Source: Polynucleobacter sp. 80A-SIGWE
GTDB taxonomy: Bacteria; Pseudomonadota; Gammaproteobacteria; Burkholderiales; Burkholderiaceae
Length of the DNA stretch: 64,000 nucleotides
Reading direction: 5' to 3'
NCBI RefSeq assembly: GCF_018882295.1
Contig: NZ_JACVOR010000001.1
Span: forward strand, 682,001-746,000
In this document: piece after piece, positions 38,211 through 47,054 of the stretch
How positions within the stretch are numbered: position 1 is the first letter of the stretch
Layout of the letters: each line of letters begins with the position of its first letter
Program-made: the position numbers and the translations under genes
Notes under the pieces: model-generated
Told to the model about the DNA's origin: nothing
The model's database searches: none
What the model saw: only the letters and a program-made list of their open reading frames with translations

Positions 38211-40478
38211 ATGAAATTTCGTTTTCCAATCATCATTATTGATGAGGACTTCCGCTCTGAAAATATTTCAGGTTCAGGTATTCGCGACCTAGCGGAGGCG
38301 ATTGAAAACGAGGGTATGGAGGTGATTGGCTTAACTAGCTATGGTGACCTGACATCCTTTGCCCAGCAGGCCTCCCGGGCTTCCAGCTTTATTGTGTCGA
38401 TCGATGATGAAGAGTTTGTTTCTGACTCTGAAGACCATGACTTACCTGCATTAAATAACTTGCGCGCATTCATTACAGAAGTGCGTAAGCGCAATGAGGA
38501 TATTCCAATCTTCTTGTATGGCGAGACTCGTACTTCACGTCACATGCCGAACGACATCTTGCGTGAACTGCATGGCTTCATTCATATGAATGAAGATACG
38601 CCGGAGTTCGTGGCACGTCATATCATTCGTGAAGCAAAGGTTTACCTAGATTCTTTAGCTCCACCATTCTTCCGAGCGCTGACTAATTACGCTTCTGAAG
38701 GCTCGTACTCTTGGCATTGCCCGGGACACTCCGGTGGCGTAGCTTTCTTAAAGAGTCCAGTGGGACGCATGTTCCATCAATTCTTTGGCGAGAACATGCT
38801 TCGTGCTGACGTTTGTAATGCAGTGGAGGAGTTGGGTCAGTTGTTAGATCACACTGGCCCTGTATTACAAAGTGAACGCAATGCTGCACGCATCTTTAAT
38901 GCCGATCATTTGTTCTTTGTAACCAATGGCACATCGACATCAAACAAGATTGTTTGGCACTCTACTGTCGCTCCTGGCGACGTGGTATTAGTTGACCGCA
39001 ACTGCCATAAGTCAGTAATTCATTCGATCACGATGATGGGCGCGATCCCAATCTTCTTGATGCCAACCCGTAATCACCTTGGCATTATTGGCCCAATTCC
39101 AAAGGAAGAGTTTGAGTGGAAAAACATCAAGAAGAAAATTGATGCCAATCCATTCATTAAAGACAAGACCGTAGTGCCTCGTGTCATGACGCTCACGCAA
39201 AGCACTTATGATGGGATCGTCTACAACGTCGAGATGATTAAAGAAATGCTCGATGGCAAAGTAGATTCATTGCATTTTGATGAAGCTTGGTTGCCGCACG
39301 CTGCATTCCATCCTTTCTATAAAGACATGCATGCTATTGGCTCTGATCGTAAGCGTACGAAGAAGAGTTTGATGTTTGCTACCCAATCAACTCATAAGTT
39401 ATTGGCCGGCCTCTCACAAGCTTCTCAGGTGTTGGTGCAGGATGCTGAGGATACGAAGCTTGATCGTGATTGCTTCAATGAAGCCTATCTAATGCATACC
39501 TCCACTAGTCCACAGTACGCCATCATCGCTTCTTGCGATGTGTCTGCTGCAATGATGGAGTCTCCCGGCGGCACTACGCTGGTTGAGGAATCTATTGCTG
39601 AAGCGATGGACTTCCGTCGCGCAATGCGTGAGGTGGATGATAAGTTTGGTGCAGACTGGTGGTTCAAGGTTTGGGGCCCAGATCATTTAACTGAAGAAGG
39701 TATTGGCGAGCGTTCAGATTGGATTCTGGAGCCTAATGCCAGCTGGCATGACTTTGGCAATGTCGCTAAAGACTTCAATATGCTTGATCCAATCAAGGCG
39801 ACTGTCGTCACCCCTGGTTTGGATATTGAAGGTAACTTCGGTTCCATGGGTATCCCAGCAAGCATCGTTACAAAGTACTTGGCTGAGCACGGCGTGATCG
39901 TAGAGAAGTGCGGTTTGTATTCCTTCTTCATCATGTTCACTATCGGCATCACCAAGGGTCGTTGGAATACTTTGGTAACCGAACTACAGCAATTTAAAGA
40001 TCACTTTGATAAGAACGCTCCTTTGTGGAAAGTGCTGCCAGAGTTTGTTGCCAAACATCCTCGTTATGAGCGTGTTGGCCTGAAAGATATCTGCCAGCAG
40101 ATTCATGAGTTTTATAAGAGTCGTAACGTTGCCCGTATGACTACGGAGATGTACACATCAGATATGGTGCCAGCGATGATGCCTTCAGATGCTTGGGCCA
40201 AGATGGCACATAAAAAGGTGGATCGCGTTCCTTTGGATCAACTCGAAGATCGCATTACTGCAATGCTAGTAACGCCATATCCTCCAGGTATTCCATTGCT
40301 GATTCCGGGTGAGCGCTTCAACAAACGCATCATTGACTATCTCTACTTTGCTCGAGACTTCAATGAGCGATTCCCTGGATTTGAAACTGATATTCACGGC
40401 TTGGTTAAAGCAGATATTGATGGCCGCAGCGAGTACTACGTTGATTGCGTGAGGCAAGAGCCGGATATCACCCTGTGA
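38211..40478 (+). CDS. Arg/Lys/Orn-type amino acid decarboxylase (fold I)
   Basis: The 755-aa product has an N-terminal response-regulator-like wing (about 1-130), a large PLP domain with Lys396 in STHKLLAGLSQASQ, and a C-terminal domain. This is the AdiA/LdcC/SpeF family that makes agmatine, cadaverine or putrescine. The motif STHKL is nearer AdiA than LdcI, but the substrate is not settled by sequence. An in-frame GTG lies two codons earlier; AAGGGG with a 5-nt spacer favours ATG 38211. An intrinsic terminator follows at 40504. Confidence 0.9.
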   Translation: MKFRFPIIIIDEDFRSENISGSGIRDLAEAIENEGMEVIGLTSYGDLTSFAQQASRASSFIVSIDDEEFVSDSEDHDLPALNNLRAFITEVRKRNEDIPIFLYGETRTSRHMPNDILRELHGFIHMNEDTPEFVARHIIREAKVYLDSLAPPFFRALTNYASEGSYSWHCPGHSGGVAFLKSPVGRMFHQFFGENMLRADVCNAVEELGQLLDHTGPVLQSERNAARIFNADHLFFVTNGTSTSNKIVWHSTVAPGDVVLVDRNCHKSVIHSITMMGAIPIFLMPTRNHLGIIGPIPKEEFEWKNIKKKIDANPFIKDKTVVPRVMTLTQSTYDGIVYNVEMIKEMLDGKVDSLHFDEAWLPHAAFHPFYKDMHAIGSDRKRTKKSLMFATQSTHKLLAGLSQASQVLVQDAEDTKLDRDCFNEAYLMHTSTSPQYAIIASCDVSAAMMESPGGTTLVEESIAEAMDFRRAMREVDDKFGADWWFKVWGPDHLTEEGIGERSDWILEPNASWHDFGNVAKDFNMLDPIKATVVTPGLDIEGNFGSMGIPASIVTKYLAEHGVIVEKCGLYSFFIMFTIGITKGRWNTLVTELQQFKDHFDKNAPLWKVLPEFVAKHPRYERVGLKDICQQIHEFYKSRNVARMTTEMYTSDMVPAMMPSDAWAKMAHKKVDRVPLDQLEDRITAMLVTPYPPGIPLLIPGERFNKRIIDYLYFARDFNERFPGFETDIHGLVKADIDGRSEYYVDCVRQEPDITL

Positions 40479-40503
40479 CCCAGCTTAAGTAAACCATCCT
40501 CCA

Positions 40504-40531
40504 ATACCCTGCATTTGCAGGGTATTTTTTT
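40504..40531 (+). terminator. Intrinsic terminator after the decarboxylase
   Basis: ATACCCTGCA and TGCAGGGTAT form a near-perfect 10-bp stem with a very short loop, followed by eight T. It insulates the toxin-antitoxin pair downstream. Confidence 0.9.
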
Positions 40532-40559
40532 ACTTGTGTCTGAATAAGGCTTTGACTAT

Positions 40560-40583
40560 ACTTGTACAATATATTGAACAAGT
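40560..40583. promoter_or_regulatory. YefM-type operator palindrome
   Basis: A 24-bp inverted repeat at 40560-40583 is perfect except for one mismatched pair. It contains the TGTACA core known from E. coli yefM operators and lies 12 bp before the antitoxin ATG, in the promoter region. The likely role is autorepression by the antitoxin-toxin complex. Confidence 0.75.
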
Positions 40584-40594
40584 AAGGCTGGACC

Positions 40595-40852
40595 ATGAGA
40601 ATAATTAATTTTTCTGACGCAAGAAACCAATTCAAACAAGTAATCGATCAAGTGGTGAGTGATTGTGATGTAGCGATCATCTCTCGCAGGGATGCTGATG
40701 ATGCTGTGGTGATGTCTTTAAATACCTATAACAGCATGATGGAAACACTCCATTTATTAAAATCTCCAGCTAACGTAAAACATTTGGAGAAATCATTGGC
40801 GCAATATCGCAAAGGGCAAACCAAAGAAAAGGCTCTTGTAGGTGCTGAGTAG
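40595..40852 (+). CDS. yefM: YefM-family antitoxin
   Basis: The 85-aa antitoxin (MRIINFSDARNQFKQVIDQV) has the Phd/YefM DNA-binding fold in its first 50 residues and a C-terminal toxin-binding tail. It neutralises the YoeB toxin encoded with an 11-bp overlap downstream, and together they repress their promoter at the palindrome just upstream. Confidence 0.92.
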   Translation: MRIINFSDARNQFKQVIDQVVSDCDVAIISRRDADDAVVMSLNTYNSMMETLHLLKSPANVKHLEKSLAQYRKGQTKEKALVGAE

Positions 40853-41105
40853 GGTTGTTTGGACAAGTGCTGCATGGTCTGATTACGTTTACTGGCAAGG
40901 GCAAGATAAAAAAACTTTAAAACGCATTAACGCACTCATAAAAGATGCCATGCGAAATCCTGAGGATGGAATTGGAAAGCCTGAGGAATTAAGGGAAAGT
41001 TTATCGGGATTTTGGTCAAGGCGAATTGATGATGTTCATCGTCTTGTTTATGCCATCGAGAAAAATCAACTTGTGATTATTGCGTGCCGATACCACTATC
41101 AATGA
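40842..41105 (+). CDS. yoeB: YoeB-family mRNA endonuclease toxin
   Basis: The 87-aa ribosome-dependent RNase is closely similar to E. coli YoeB. The catalytic set is in place: Glu48, Arg67, His85 and Tyr86 in the C-terminal CRYHYQ, with a 2-residue offset to E. coli. It uses a GTG start inside the end of yefM (overlap 40842-40852). All key residues are present, so it should be active. Confidence 0.93.
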   Translation: MLSRVVWTSAAWSDYVYWQGQDKKTLKRINALIKDAMRNPEDGIGKPEELRESLSGFWSRRIDDVHRLVYAIEKNQLVIIACRYHYQ

Positions 41106-41122
41106 TCATGATTCAAGGCTCG

Positions 41123-42655
41123 CTACTTGCCTGGCTTATCCAATTGAAATACAACCGGTGCATCTTCATCCGCTTTGCTTGAAGGCGGCTCCGATTTAGC
41201 GTCATCACCCCCAGTGAAATTAAAGTCCTGGCTCTGAATTACTGCTGCAGGCTTATCCAAGAAGGTGGTGACTAGCGCTGGGAATGCTGCCACTACAACA
41301 ACCATGATGAGTTGTAGGGCTACCCAAGGTAATGCGCCCCAATAAATATCACTACTTTTGACTTCTTTCGGCGCAACACCACGCAGATAGAACAGCGCAA
41401 ATCCAAATGGTGGATGCATAAATGAGGTTTGCATGTTCACACAGAGCATGACACCAAACCATACCAGTGCAGCACTGGCTGCAGCTTGAGGATTGCCATT
41501 CATGGAGGCAAGTAGTACTGGTGAAAGTAGCTTGACTGCAACTGGTGCCAGCATCGGCACAACGATGAAAGCGATTTCAAAGAAGTCTAAGAAGAAGGCC
41601 AAGAAGAAAACAAACAAGTTCACAACCACCAAGAACCCAACCCAACCGCCCGGCAGATTAGAAAACAACTCTTCTACCCAGTGACCGCCGTCAACACCCT
41701 GGAAGACAACTGAGAAGCAGGTTGAGCCAATCAAGATGAAGACCACCATCGCAGTAATACGCATGGTGTTTTGATATGCCTCTTGTATTAATCCCTTCAG
41801 GTTGGGAATGCTTGCCCTGCGTATCCAGGCTAAGAGCAATGCACCCATCGCGCCCATGGCGCCAGACTCGGTTGGCGTCGCAATGCCAGTCATGATGGTT
41901 CCCAGCACCAAGAAAATCAGCACTGCCGAAGGAATGATGCCCATGAGGCATTTTTTCCAGAGTGCCCAGCCTGTGAGGGTGAGTTCGTGTTCGGGTGCGG
42001 CGGGTAAGTAGCCAGGCCTAAAGCGAGATAGGAAAAAGGTGTAGAGGGCAAAAAGACCAATTTGTAGTAGAGATGGACCCCAGGCACCCAGATACATGCT
42101 GCCCACATCGGCACTGCCGCTTTGGGTTTTTAATTGGTCAGCCAGCACAACCAGCACTAAAGAGGGTGGTACCAACTGGGTAATGGTCCCAGAAGCCGCT
42201 AAAACGCCCGTGGCGTAGCGCATGTTGTAGCCGTAGCGCATCATCACTGGCAGGGAAATCATCGCCATAGCGATCACCTGAGCAGCTACTGTGCCGGTAA
42301 TCGCCCCCAGAATAAATCCCACAATAATCACTGAGTAACCAAGGCCGCCCCGAATACGTCCAAAGAGTTGACCCATCGAGTCCAGCATTTCTTCGGCAAG
42401 ACCACAGCGTTCCAGAATGGCACCCATGAAAGTGAAGAAGGGAATTGCTAGTAGTAAGTCGTTAGCCAGGACGCTGCCAAAGATGCGTTGAGGGATCGCT
42501 TGTAAAAACGGCATGCCAAAGAAATTCTCAGCAATCGCAATGCCAGCGAAAAATAAGCCTGCAGCCATCAAAGAGAATGCCACCGGAAAGCCGATCAACA
42601 TAAACACAATGAGTCCGCCAAACATAAGCGGTGGCATCCATTCAAGTGGAATCAT
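41123..42655 (-). CDS. TRAP transporter large permease (DctM-type)
   Basis: The 510-aa membrane protein has 12 or more helices and DctM motifs such as TGTVAAQVIAMAMISLPVM and TPTESGAMGAMGALLLAW. It forms the sodium-driven channel subunit with the small permease encoded just upstream (4-bp overlap). The long C-terminal tail after about residue 470 is polar and rich in Asp/Pro. Its type suggests 2-oxo acids, lactate-type or aromatic carboxylates, but no substrate-binding DctP gene lies nearby. Confidence 0.9.
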   Translation of the reverse strand: MIPLEWMPPLMFGGLIVFMLIGFPVAFSLMAAGLFFAGIAIAENFFGMPFLQAIPQRIFGSVLANDLLLAIPFFTFMGAILERCGLAEEMLDSMGQLFGRIRGGLGYSVIIVGFILGAITGTVAAQVIAMAMISLPVMMRYGYNMRYATGVLAASGTITQLVPPSLVLVVLADQLKTQSGSADVGSMYLGAWGPSLLQIGLFALYTFFLSRFRPGYLPAAPEHELTLTGWALWKKCLMGIIPSAVLIFLVLGTIMTGIATPTESGAMGAMGALLLAWIRRASIPNLKGLIQEAYQNTMRITAMVVFILIGSTCFSVVFQGVDGGHWVEELFSNLPGGWVGFLVVVNLFVFFLAFFLDFFEIAFIVVPMLAPVAVKLLSPVLLASMNGNPQAAASAALVWFGVMLCVNMQTSFMHPPFGFALFYLRGVAPKEVKSSDIYWGALPWVALQLIMVVVVAAFPALVTTFLDKPAAVIQSQDFNFTGGDDAKSEPPSSKADEDAPVVFQLDKPGK

Positions 42656-43203
42656 TGCATGGGCTTTTCATAATGGAGATCGGCGGCGGGCAATGTTTCT
42701 TTGCCTCTGAGTGCGCCAATGCGTTTAATGATTTCGGATAAGCCTTGCAGGCTCAGCATGAAGAAACCAAAAGGTACAACAAACTTAATGGGGTAGCGTG
42801 ACAAACCGCCTGCATTGAGTGAATGCTCTGAGACTAACCATGAGGGATAAAACAATGTTGTCCAAGATAGCCAGGCAAATAAGATGCAGGCTGGCATTAA
42901 AAAGACAATCAAACCAAAAAGGTCGATGTAAAGGCGACCGCGATCAGAAAGCTGCGAGTAAATTAAGTCAACTCGGACATGTTCATTGCGTTTGAGGGTG
43001 TATGAGGCGCCGAGCATCACAGCTGCAGCAAATAAATACCACTGCAATTCCAGTGGCCAGTTATTGCTCATGTCTAAGCTATAGCGGAGTACGGCGTTGG
43101 CAGCTGACACTACACAAGATAGCAAGATCATGATGCTAGCAATCTTGCCCAGGAATTGATTTAGGCGGTCAATTCCTGTTGAGAGTGTTCCCCAAAAGCC
43201 CAT
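42652..43203 (-). CDS. TRAP transporter small permease (DctQ-type)
   Basis: The 183-aa membrane protein has four helices and the DctQ pattern of a central ELQWYLFAAAVMLGASYTL followed by RNEHVRVDLIYSQL. It pairs with the large permease downstream. argH ends in the other reading block directly upstream, 5 bp away. The binding protein is missing in the window and may lie elsewhere. Confidence 0.9.
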   Translation of the reverse strand: MGFWGTLSTGIDRLNQFLGKIASIMILLSCVVSAANAVLRYSLDMSNNWPLELQWYLFAAAVMLGASYTLKRNEHVRVDLIYSQLSDRGRLYIDLFGLIVFLMPACILFAWLSWTTLFYPSWLVSEHSLNAGGLSRYPIKFVVPFGFFMLSLQGLSEIIKRIGALRGKETLPAADLHYEKPMQ

Positions 43204-43208
43204 GCAGT

Positions 43209-44627
43209 TTAGAGATCTGCACGACCCCGTTTGATCGCAGCAAGTACTTGTGCTGGGGCGGTACCACCAGCATGTTGACGAGAGTTAACAGAGCCATCAA
43301 CAGTCAAGAGGGCAAAGACATCATCACCCATCATCTCAGGGCGATTATCTAGACCACAAGCAAAGCGCAATTCAGGAAGAGATAGATCGGTGAGCATGCA
43401 GTTGCGGCCAACGCAGGCCTTAACAGCATGGGCTACTGCTTCATGGGCATCGCGGAAGGCTAAACCTTTTTTAACTAGGTAATCAGCTAAGTCGGTTGCC
43501 GTTGCGAAGCCTTCTTCAGCAGCAGCCTTCATTACATCTGCTTTAACCTGAATATGCGGCACCATATCAGCAAAGATACGTAATGTATCTTGTACGGTAT
43601 CGACTGCATCAAACAAAGGCTCTTTGTCTTCTTGGTTATCCTTGTTGTATGCCAATGGCTGGCTCTTCATCAAAGTTAATAAAGAAATCAAGTCGCCATA
43701 CACACGACCAGTTTTTCCACGAGCCAATTCAGGTACGTCTGGATTCTTTTTCTGAGGCATGATCGAGCTGCCAGTGCAGAAGCGATCCGGTAAATCAATA
43801 AAGCCAAAGCGTGGGCTAAGCCACAGCACTAGCTCTTCAGATAGACGAGACACGTGCATCATCAGGATGGATGCAAAGGCGCAAAACTCAATCGCAAAGT
43901 CGCGATCAGATACGGCATCAAGTGAGTTATTGCAGATGCCATCAAAACCTAGGGTCTTGGCAACTTGCTCGCGATCGATCGGATAGGTTGTACCGGCTAA
44001 AGCAGCCGCACCCAGAGGTAGGCGATTAAAGCGGGCGCGTAAATCAGCCAAGCGGCTTGCATCGCGACTAAACATTTCGTAGTAAGCCATCAAGTGATGA
44101 CCGAAAGTAATGGGTTGCGCTACTTGCAAGTGAGTATGGCCGGGCATGATCGTAGCCGAGTGAGTCTCAGCAAGATCGAGCAAGGCGATACGTAAAGTTT
44201 TGAGAGTAGCGGCGATTTGATCAACACTGCCACGTAACCACAGACGTAAATCCGTAGCTACTTGGTCATTACGTGAGCGACCAGTATGAAGACGCTTGCC
44301 AGCATCGCCAACTAATTCAGTGAGGCGAGCTTCGATATTCAGGTGCACATCTTCTAAGGCGAGTTGCCAGTTAAATTCACCAGCTTCAATTTCACCTTTG
44401 ATCTGAGCCATACCCTTCTGAATATCCGCCAAATCTTGAGCGCTAATAATCTTTTGGGTAGCCAGCATTTCAGCATGAGCCAAAGATCCAGCGATATCAA
44501 CCAAGGCAAAGCGTTGATCAAAGCCAATAGAGGCTGTATAACGCTGAACTAGTTCGTTAACGGGTTCGTTAAAACGGGCCGACCAAGCTTGGGCTTTGTT
44601 GGCGAGGGAATTTTTTGATGAGCTCAT
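43209..44627 (-). CDS. argH: Argininosuccinate lyase
   Basis: The 472-aa enzyme splits argininosuccinate to arginine and fumarate. The signature [12 protein letters not shown], the early [16 protein letters not shown] and HTHLQVAQP blocks are intact. The open frame extends to 44762, but that overlaps hemC; ATG 44627 ([15 protein letters not shown]) is the normal family start. It is divergent from hemC with 43 bp between starts. Confidence 0.96.
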   Translation of the reverse strand: MSSSKNSLANKAQAWSARFNEPVNELVQRYTASIGFDQRFALVDIAGSLAHAEMLATQKIISAQDLADIQKGMAQIKGEIEAGEFNWQLALEDVHLNIEARLTELVGDAGKRLHTGRSRNDQVATDLRLWLRGSVDQIAATLKTLRIALLDLAETHSATIMPGHTHLQVAQPITFGHHLMAYYEMFSRDASRLADLRARFNRLPLGAAALAGTTYPIDREQVAKTLGFDGICNNSLDAVSDRDFAIEFCAFASILMMHVSRLSEELVLWLSPRFGFIDLPDRFCTGSSIMPQKKNPDVPELARGKTGRVYGDLISLLTLMKSQPLAYNKDNQEDKEPLFDAVDTVQDTLRIFADMVPHIQVKADVMKAAAEEGFATATDLADYLVKKGLAFRDAHEAVAHAVKACVGRNCMLTDLSLPELRFACGLDNRPEMMGDDVFALLTVDGSVNSRQHAGGTAPAQVLAAIKRGRADL

Positions 44628-44670
44628 AAACGCAGTATATTGGTGTAGGTCTTTGATTATTTTAAATGTT

Positions 44671-45651
44671 ATGTCCCAAACCCCTATTTCTAGCTCCACA
44701 TCCCCCGTATCCGCCACCCCTAAGCGTCTGGTAATTGCCTCCCGTGAGAGTCGCCTTGCCATGTGGCAGGCGGAACACGTCCGGGATTGCCTTAAAAAGC
44801 TCTATCCAGCGTGCGACGTGCAGATCCTGGGAATGACTACCCGAGGCGATCAAATATTGGATAAGGCCCTCTCTAAAGTGGGCGGTAAGGGCTTATTTGT
44901 GAAAGAGCTTGAAACTGCCTTGGAGGATGGTCGGGCTGATTTGGCGGTGCACTCCCTGAAGGACGTGCCCATGGTCATGCCCGAGGGTTTTGATTTGTCC
45001 TGCGTGATGGCGCGGGAGGATGCGCATGATGCATTTGTCTCTAATGACTTTGCGAGCCTAGAAGATTTACCAAAAGGTGCGGTAGTGGGCACATCAAGCT
45101 TGCGCCGTGAGTCGGTCCTGAGATCCAAGTTCCCACATTTAGTGATTCAGCCATTGCGTGGCAATTTAGATACCCGTATGGGTAAGCTCGATCGTGGCGA
45201 ATATCAGGCCATTATTTTGGCTGCTGCTGGTCTCAAGCGACTTGGTTTGGAAAGCCGTATTCGTGCGCTGTTACCGATTGATCCATATACGCCAGCTGCT
45301 GGACAGGGCGCACTCGGCATCGAAACCCTTAGCAAGCATCCCAACATCAAAGAGTGGCTATCACCTCTCAATGATCTGCCAACTCTTTATGCTGTCACTG
45401 CTGAGCGTATGGTGTCACGCCAATTAGGTGGTTCTTGTGAAGTGCCTTTAGCGGCTTATGCTACTTGGGATAATGATCATATGAACATCCGCTCTTTTGT
45501 GGCTAGCGTTGATGGCACTGCAAGTTGCTTAGCTAGTGCCCAAGGTGCGGTAAAGAGTTTGGAAGACGCAGAAGCGTTGGGTCTCTCAGTTGCGCGTGAC
45601 CTAATTTCTCAAGGCGCTGAGCGTTTATTGCCTAACGGGTTGCCAAAGTAA
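44671..45651 (+). CDS. hemC: Hydroxymethylbilane synthase
   Basis: The 326-aa enzyme assembles four porphobilinogens in heme and cobalamin synthesis. The dipyrromethane cofactor Cys256 is in [11 protein letters not shown], and [20 protein letters not shown] and HSLKDVPM are seen. The frame is open upstream to 44596, but that part is antisense to argH; ATG 44671 is right for the family. hemD follows 22 bp later. Confidence 0.96.
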   Translation: MSQTPISSSTSPVSATPKRLVIASRESRLAMWQAEHVRDCLKKLYPACDVQILGMTTRGDQILDKALSKVGGKGLFVKELETALEDGRADLAVHSLKDVPMVMPEGFDLSCVMAREDAHDAFVSNDFASLEDLPKGAVVGTSSLRRESVLRSKFPHLVIQPLRGNLDTRMGKLDRGEYQAIILAAAGLKRLGLESRIRALLPIDPYTPAAGQGALGIETLSKHPNIKEWLSPLNDLPTLYAVTAERMVSRQLGGSCEVPLAAYATWDNDHMNIRSFVASVDGTASCLASAQGAVKSLEDAEALGLSVARDLISQGAERLLPNGLPK

Positions 45652-45673
45652 GTGGTAACAAGGTAATTCTCTA

Positions 45674-46483
45674 ATGAGCACTAAGACCATTGTCATTACT
45701 CGTCCAAGCGGACAAGCGCGCCAATTGTCAGAAGCGTTGCAGGTAAGTCTAGTAGATAGCGGGTTTACGAAAGAAACCTTCCCTCAGATCATTTCTTTAC
45801 CCCTACTGACGATTGTTCCGAAGGGTGATGATGTTTTGCTGGAGCAGATCACTACTGCACTCAAGACTGCAGACCTGGCAATTTTCGTTAGTCCAAATGC
45901 AATTGAATGCACGATGCGTTTACTCGAGCAATCTTGGCCAGATTTATCTGGTAAGCCCGTGCCTGTTGGGGTTATGGGAGGCAGTAGCATGGCAGCCCTC
46001 AAAAATCATGGCATCGGTGTTGAGAGCAATCCCACGACAGTCATTCTTCCTCAGAACAATACGCAATGGGATTCCGAAGGTTTATGGGCTGAATTGCAGA
46101 AGCTGAAATGGGACTGGTCCACCAAGAAAGTGATCATTTTTAAAGGTGAGGGTGGGCGCGATTGGCTGGCTGATACTTTGAAGCATGCTGGTGCGCAAGT
46201 TGAAGCCTTCTCAGTTTATGCGCGCGTACCTTTGGATTTCAATAGTCCTGCCTGGAAGGAAATTCATGAGATGGATTTTGCTAAAGCACTTTGGCTTCTC
46301 ACTTCATCTGAAGCAGTGCGTTATTTAGGGCAAGCAAAATTGCCACTCGATCTCGCAACAGCCATTTGCCCGCATCACAATATTACTGATGCTGCTGAGC
46401 AAATTGGTTTTGGTGAAGTATTTACTTGTGAGCCTGGCGATGAGGCTTTGATTGCTGCATCACAAGCTTGGCTATCTATTTAA
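45674..46483 (+). CDS. hemD: Uroporphyrinogen-III synthase
   Basis: The 269-aa enzyme cyclises hydroxymethylbilane. The family is poorly conserved, but the VITRPSGQARQL start, FVSPNAIECTMRLL and the final LLTSSEAVRYLG blocks fit, and it directly follows hemC. It converges on ubiC with a 4-bp overlap of stop codons. No hemX/hemY genes follow here. Confidence 0.93.
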   Translation: MSTKTIVITRPSGQARQLSEALQVSLVDSGFTKETFPQIISLPLLTIVPKGDDVLLEQITTALKTADLAIFVSPNAIECTMRLLEQSWPDLSGKPVPVGVMGGSSMAALKNHGIGVESNPTTVILPQNNTQWDSEGLWAELQKLKWDWSTKKVIIFKGEGGRDWLADTLKHAGAQVEAFSVYARVPLDFNSPAWKEIHEMDFAKALWLLTSSEAVRYLGQAKLPLDLATAICPHHNITDAAEQIGFGEVFTCEPGDEALIAASQAWLSI

Positions 46484-47052
46484 TTATTAGGATAGTTAAG
46501 TAGTGCCGGCAGAAAGACTTCGCTCACTAAGAGTGGGCGCCCTTTAAGTTGATATAGCGTCCGTCTTGCCCAGCTAACTGATGGCAACTCTGGATATTGC
46601 TGGAAGCATTTTTTCCATAAAGCGTTTTGCTGATCTAAGCGAGCAATTTCACGGAATGGTTTCTGTTTGGAGTGCATGCGTGTTTTGGCAAATAGAACTG
46701 CACCTAAAGGCTTTTTACCTAGGCGCAAAACCTCGTGGTTACTGCCACTCGAGCTAGTGCTGGGGATGATGCTATGCGCCATCACCAGCGGAATGCCGTC
46801 GGCACACAGCAATACTTCCCTGATGCGACAACGTTTAATCTTGAAATGAAAATAGCGACTCTCGTCGCTATTTAGGTTTTGACGGCAATCTCGCAAAACT
46901 AGAACTTCTAGCTTTTGTCCAATTGCACGTTCAATTTTTTGGGTTAAAGAACCGGTATCGCTGAGCCAAGACTGCCACTTGCGTGGCGCTTGATGCAATT
47001 CACCGGAATCGACTCGATTCCATGCAGAACGGAGACGACGACGGTGAACCAT
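46480..47052 (-). CDS. ubiC: Chorismate lyase
   Basis: The 190-aa enzyme cuts chorismate to 4-hydroxybenzoate, the first step of ubiquinone synthesis. The active-site blocks REVLLCADGIPLVMAHSI, LGKKPLGAVLF and the C-terminal ARRTLYQLKGRPLLVSEVFLP with the key Glu are visible. It lies 2 bp downstream of the DEAD-box gene. Confidence 0.88.
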   Translation of the reverse strand: MVHRRRLRSAWNRVDSGELHQAPRKWQSWLSDTGSLTQKIERAIGQKLEVLVLRDCRQNLNSDESRYFHFKIKRCRIREVLLCADGIPLVMAHSIIPSTSSSGSNHEVLRLGKKPLGAVLFAKTRMHSKQKPFREIARLDQQNALWKKCFQQYPELPSVSWARRTLYQLKGRPLLVSEVFLPALLNYPNN

Positions 47053-47054
47053 TT

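Noticed and set aside
44628..44762. N-terminal extension of argH
   Set aside because: It overlaps hemC and its promoter; the family start is at ATG 44627.
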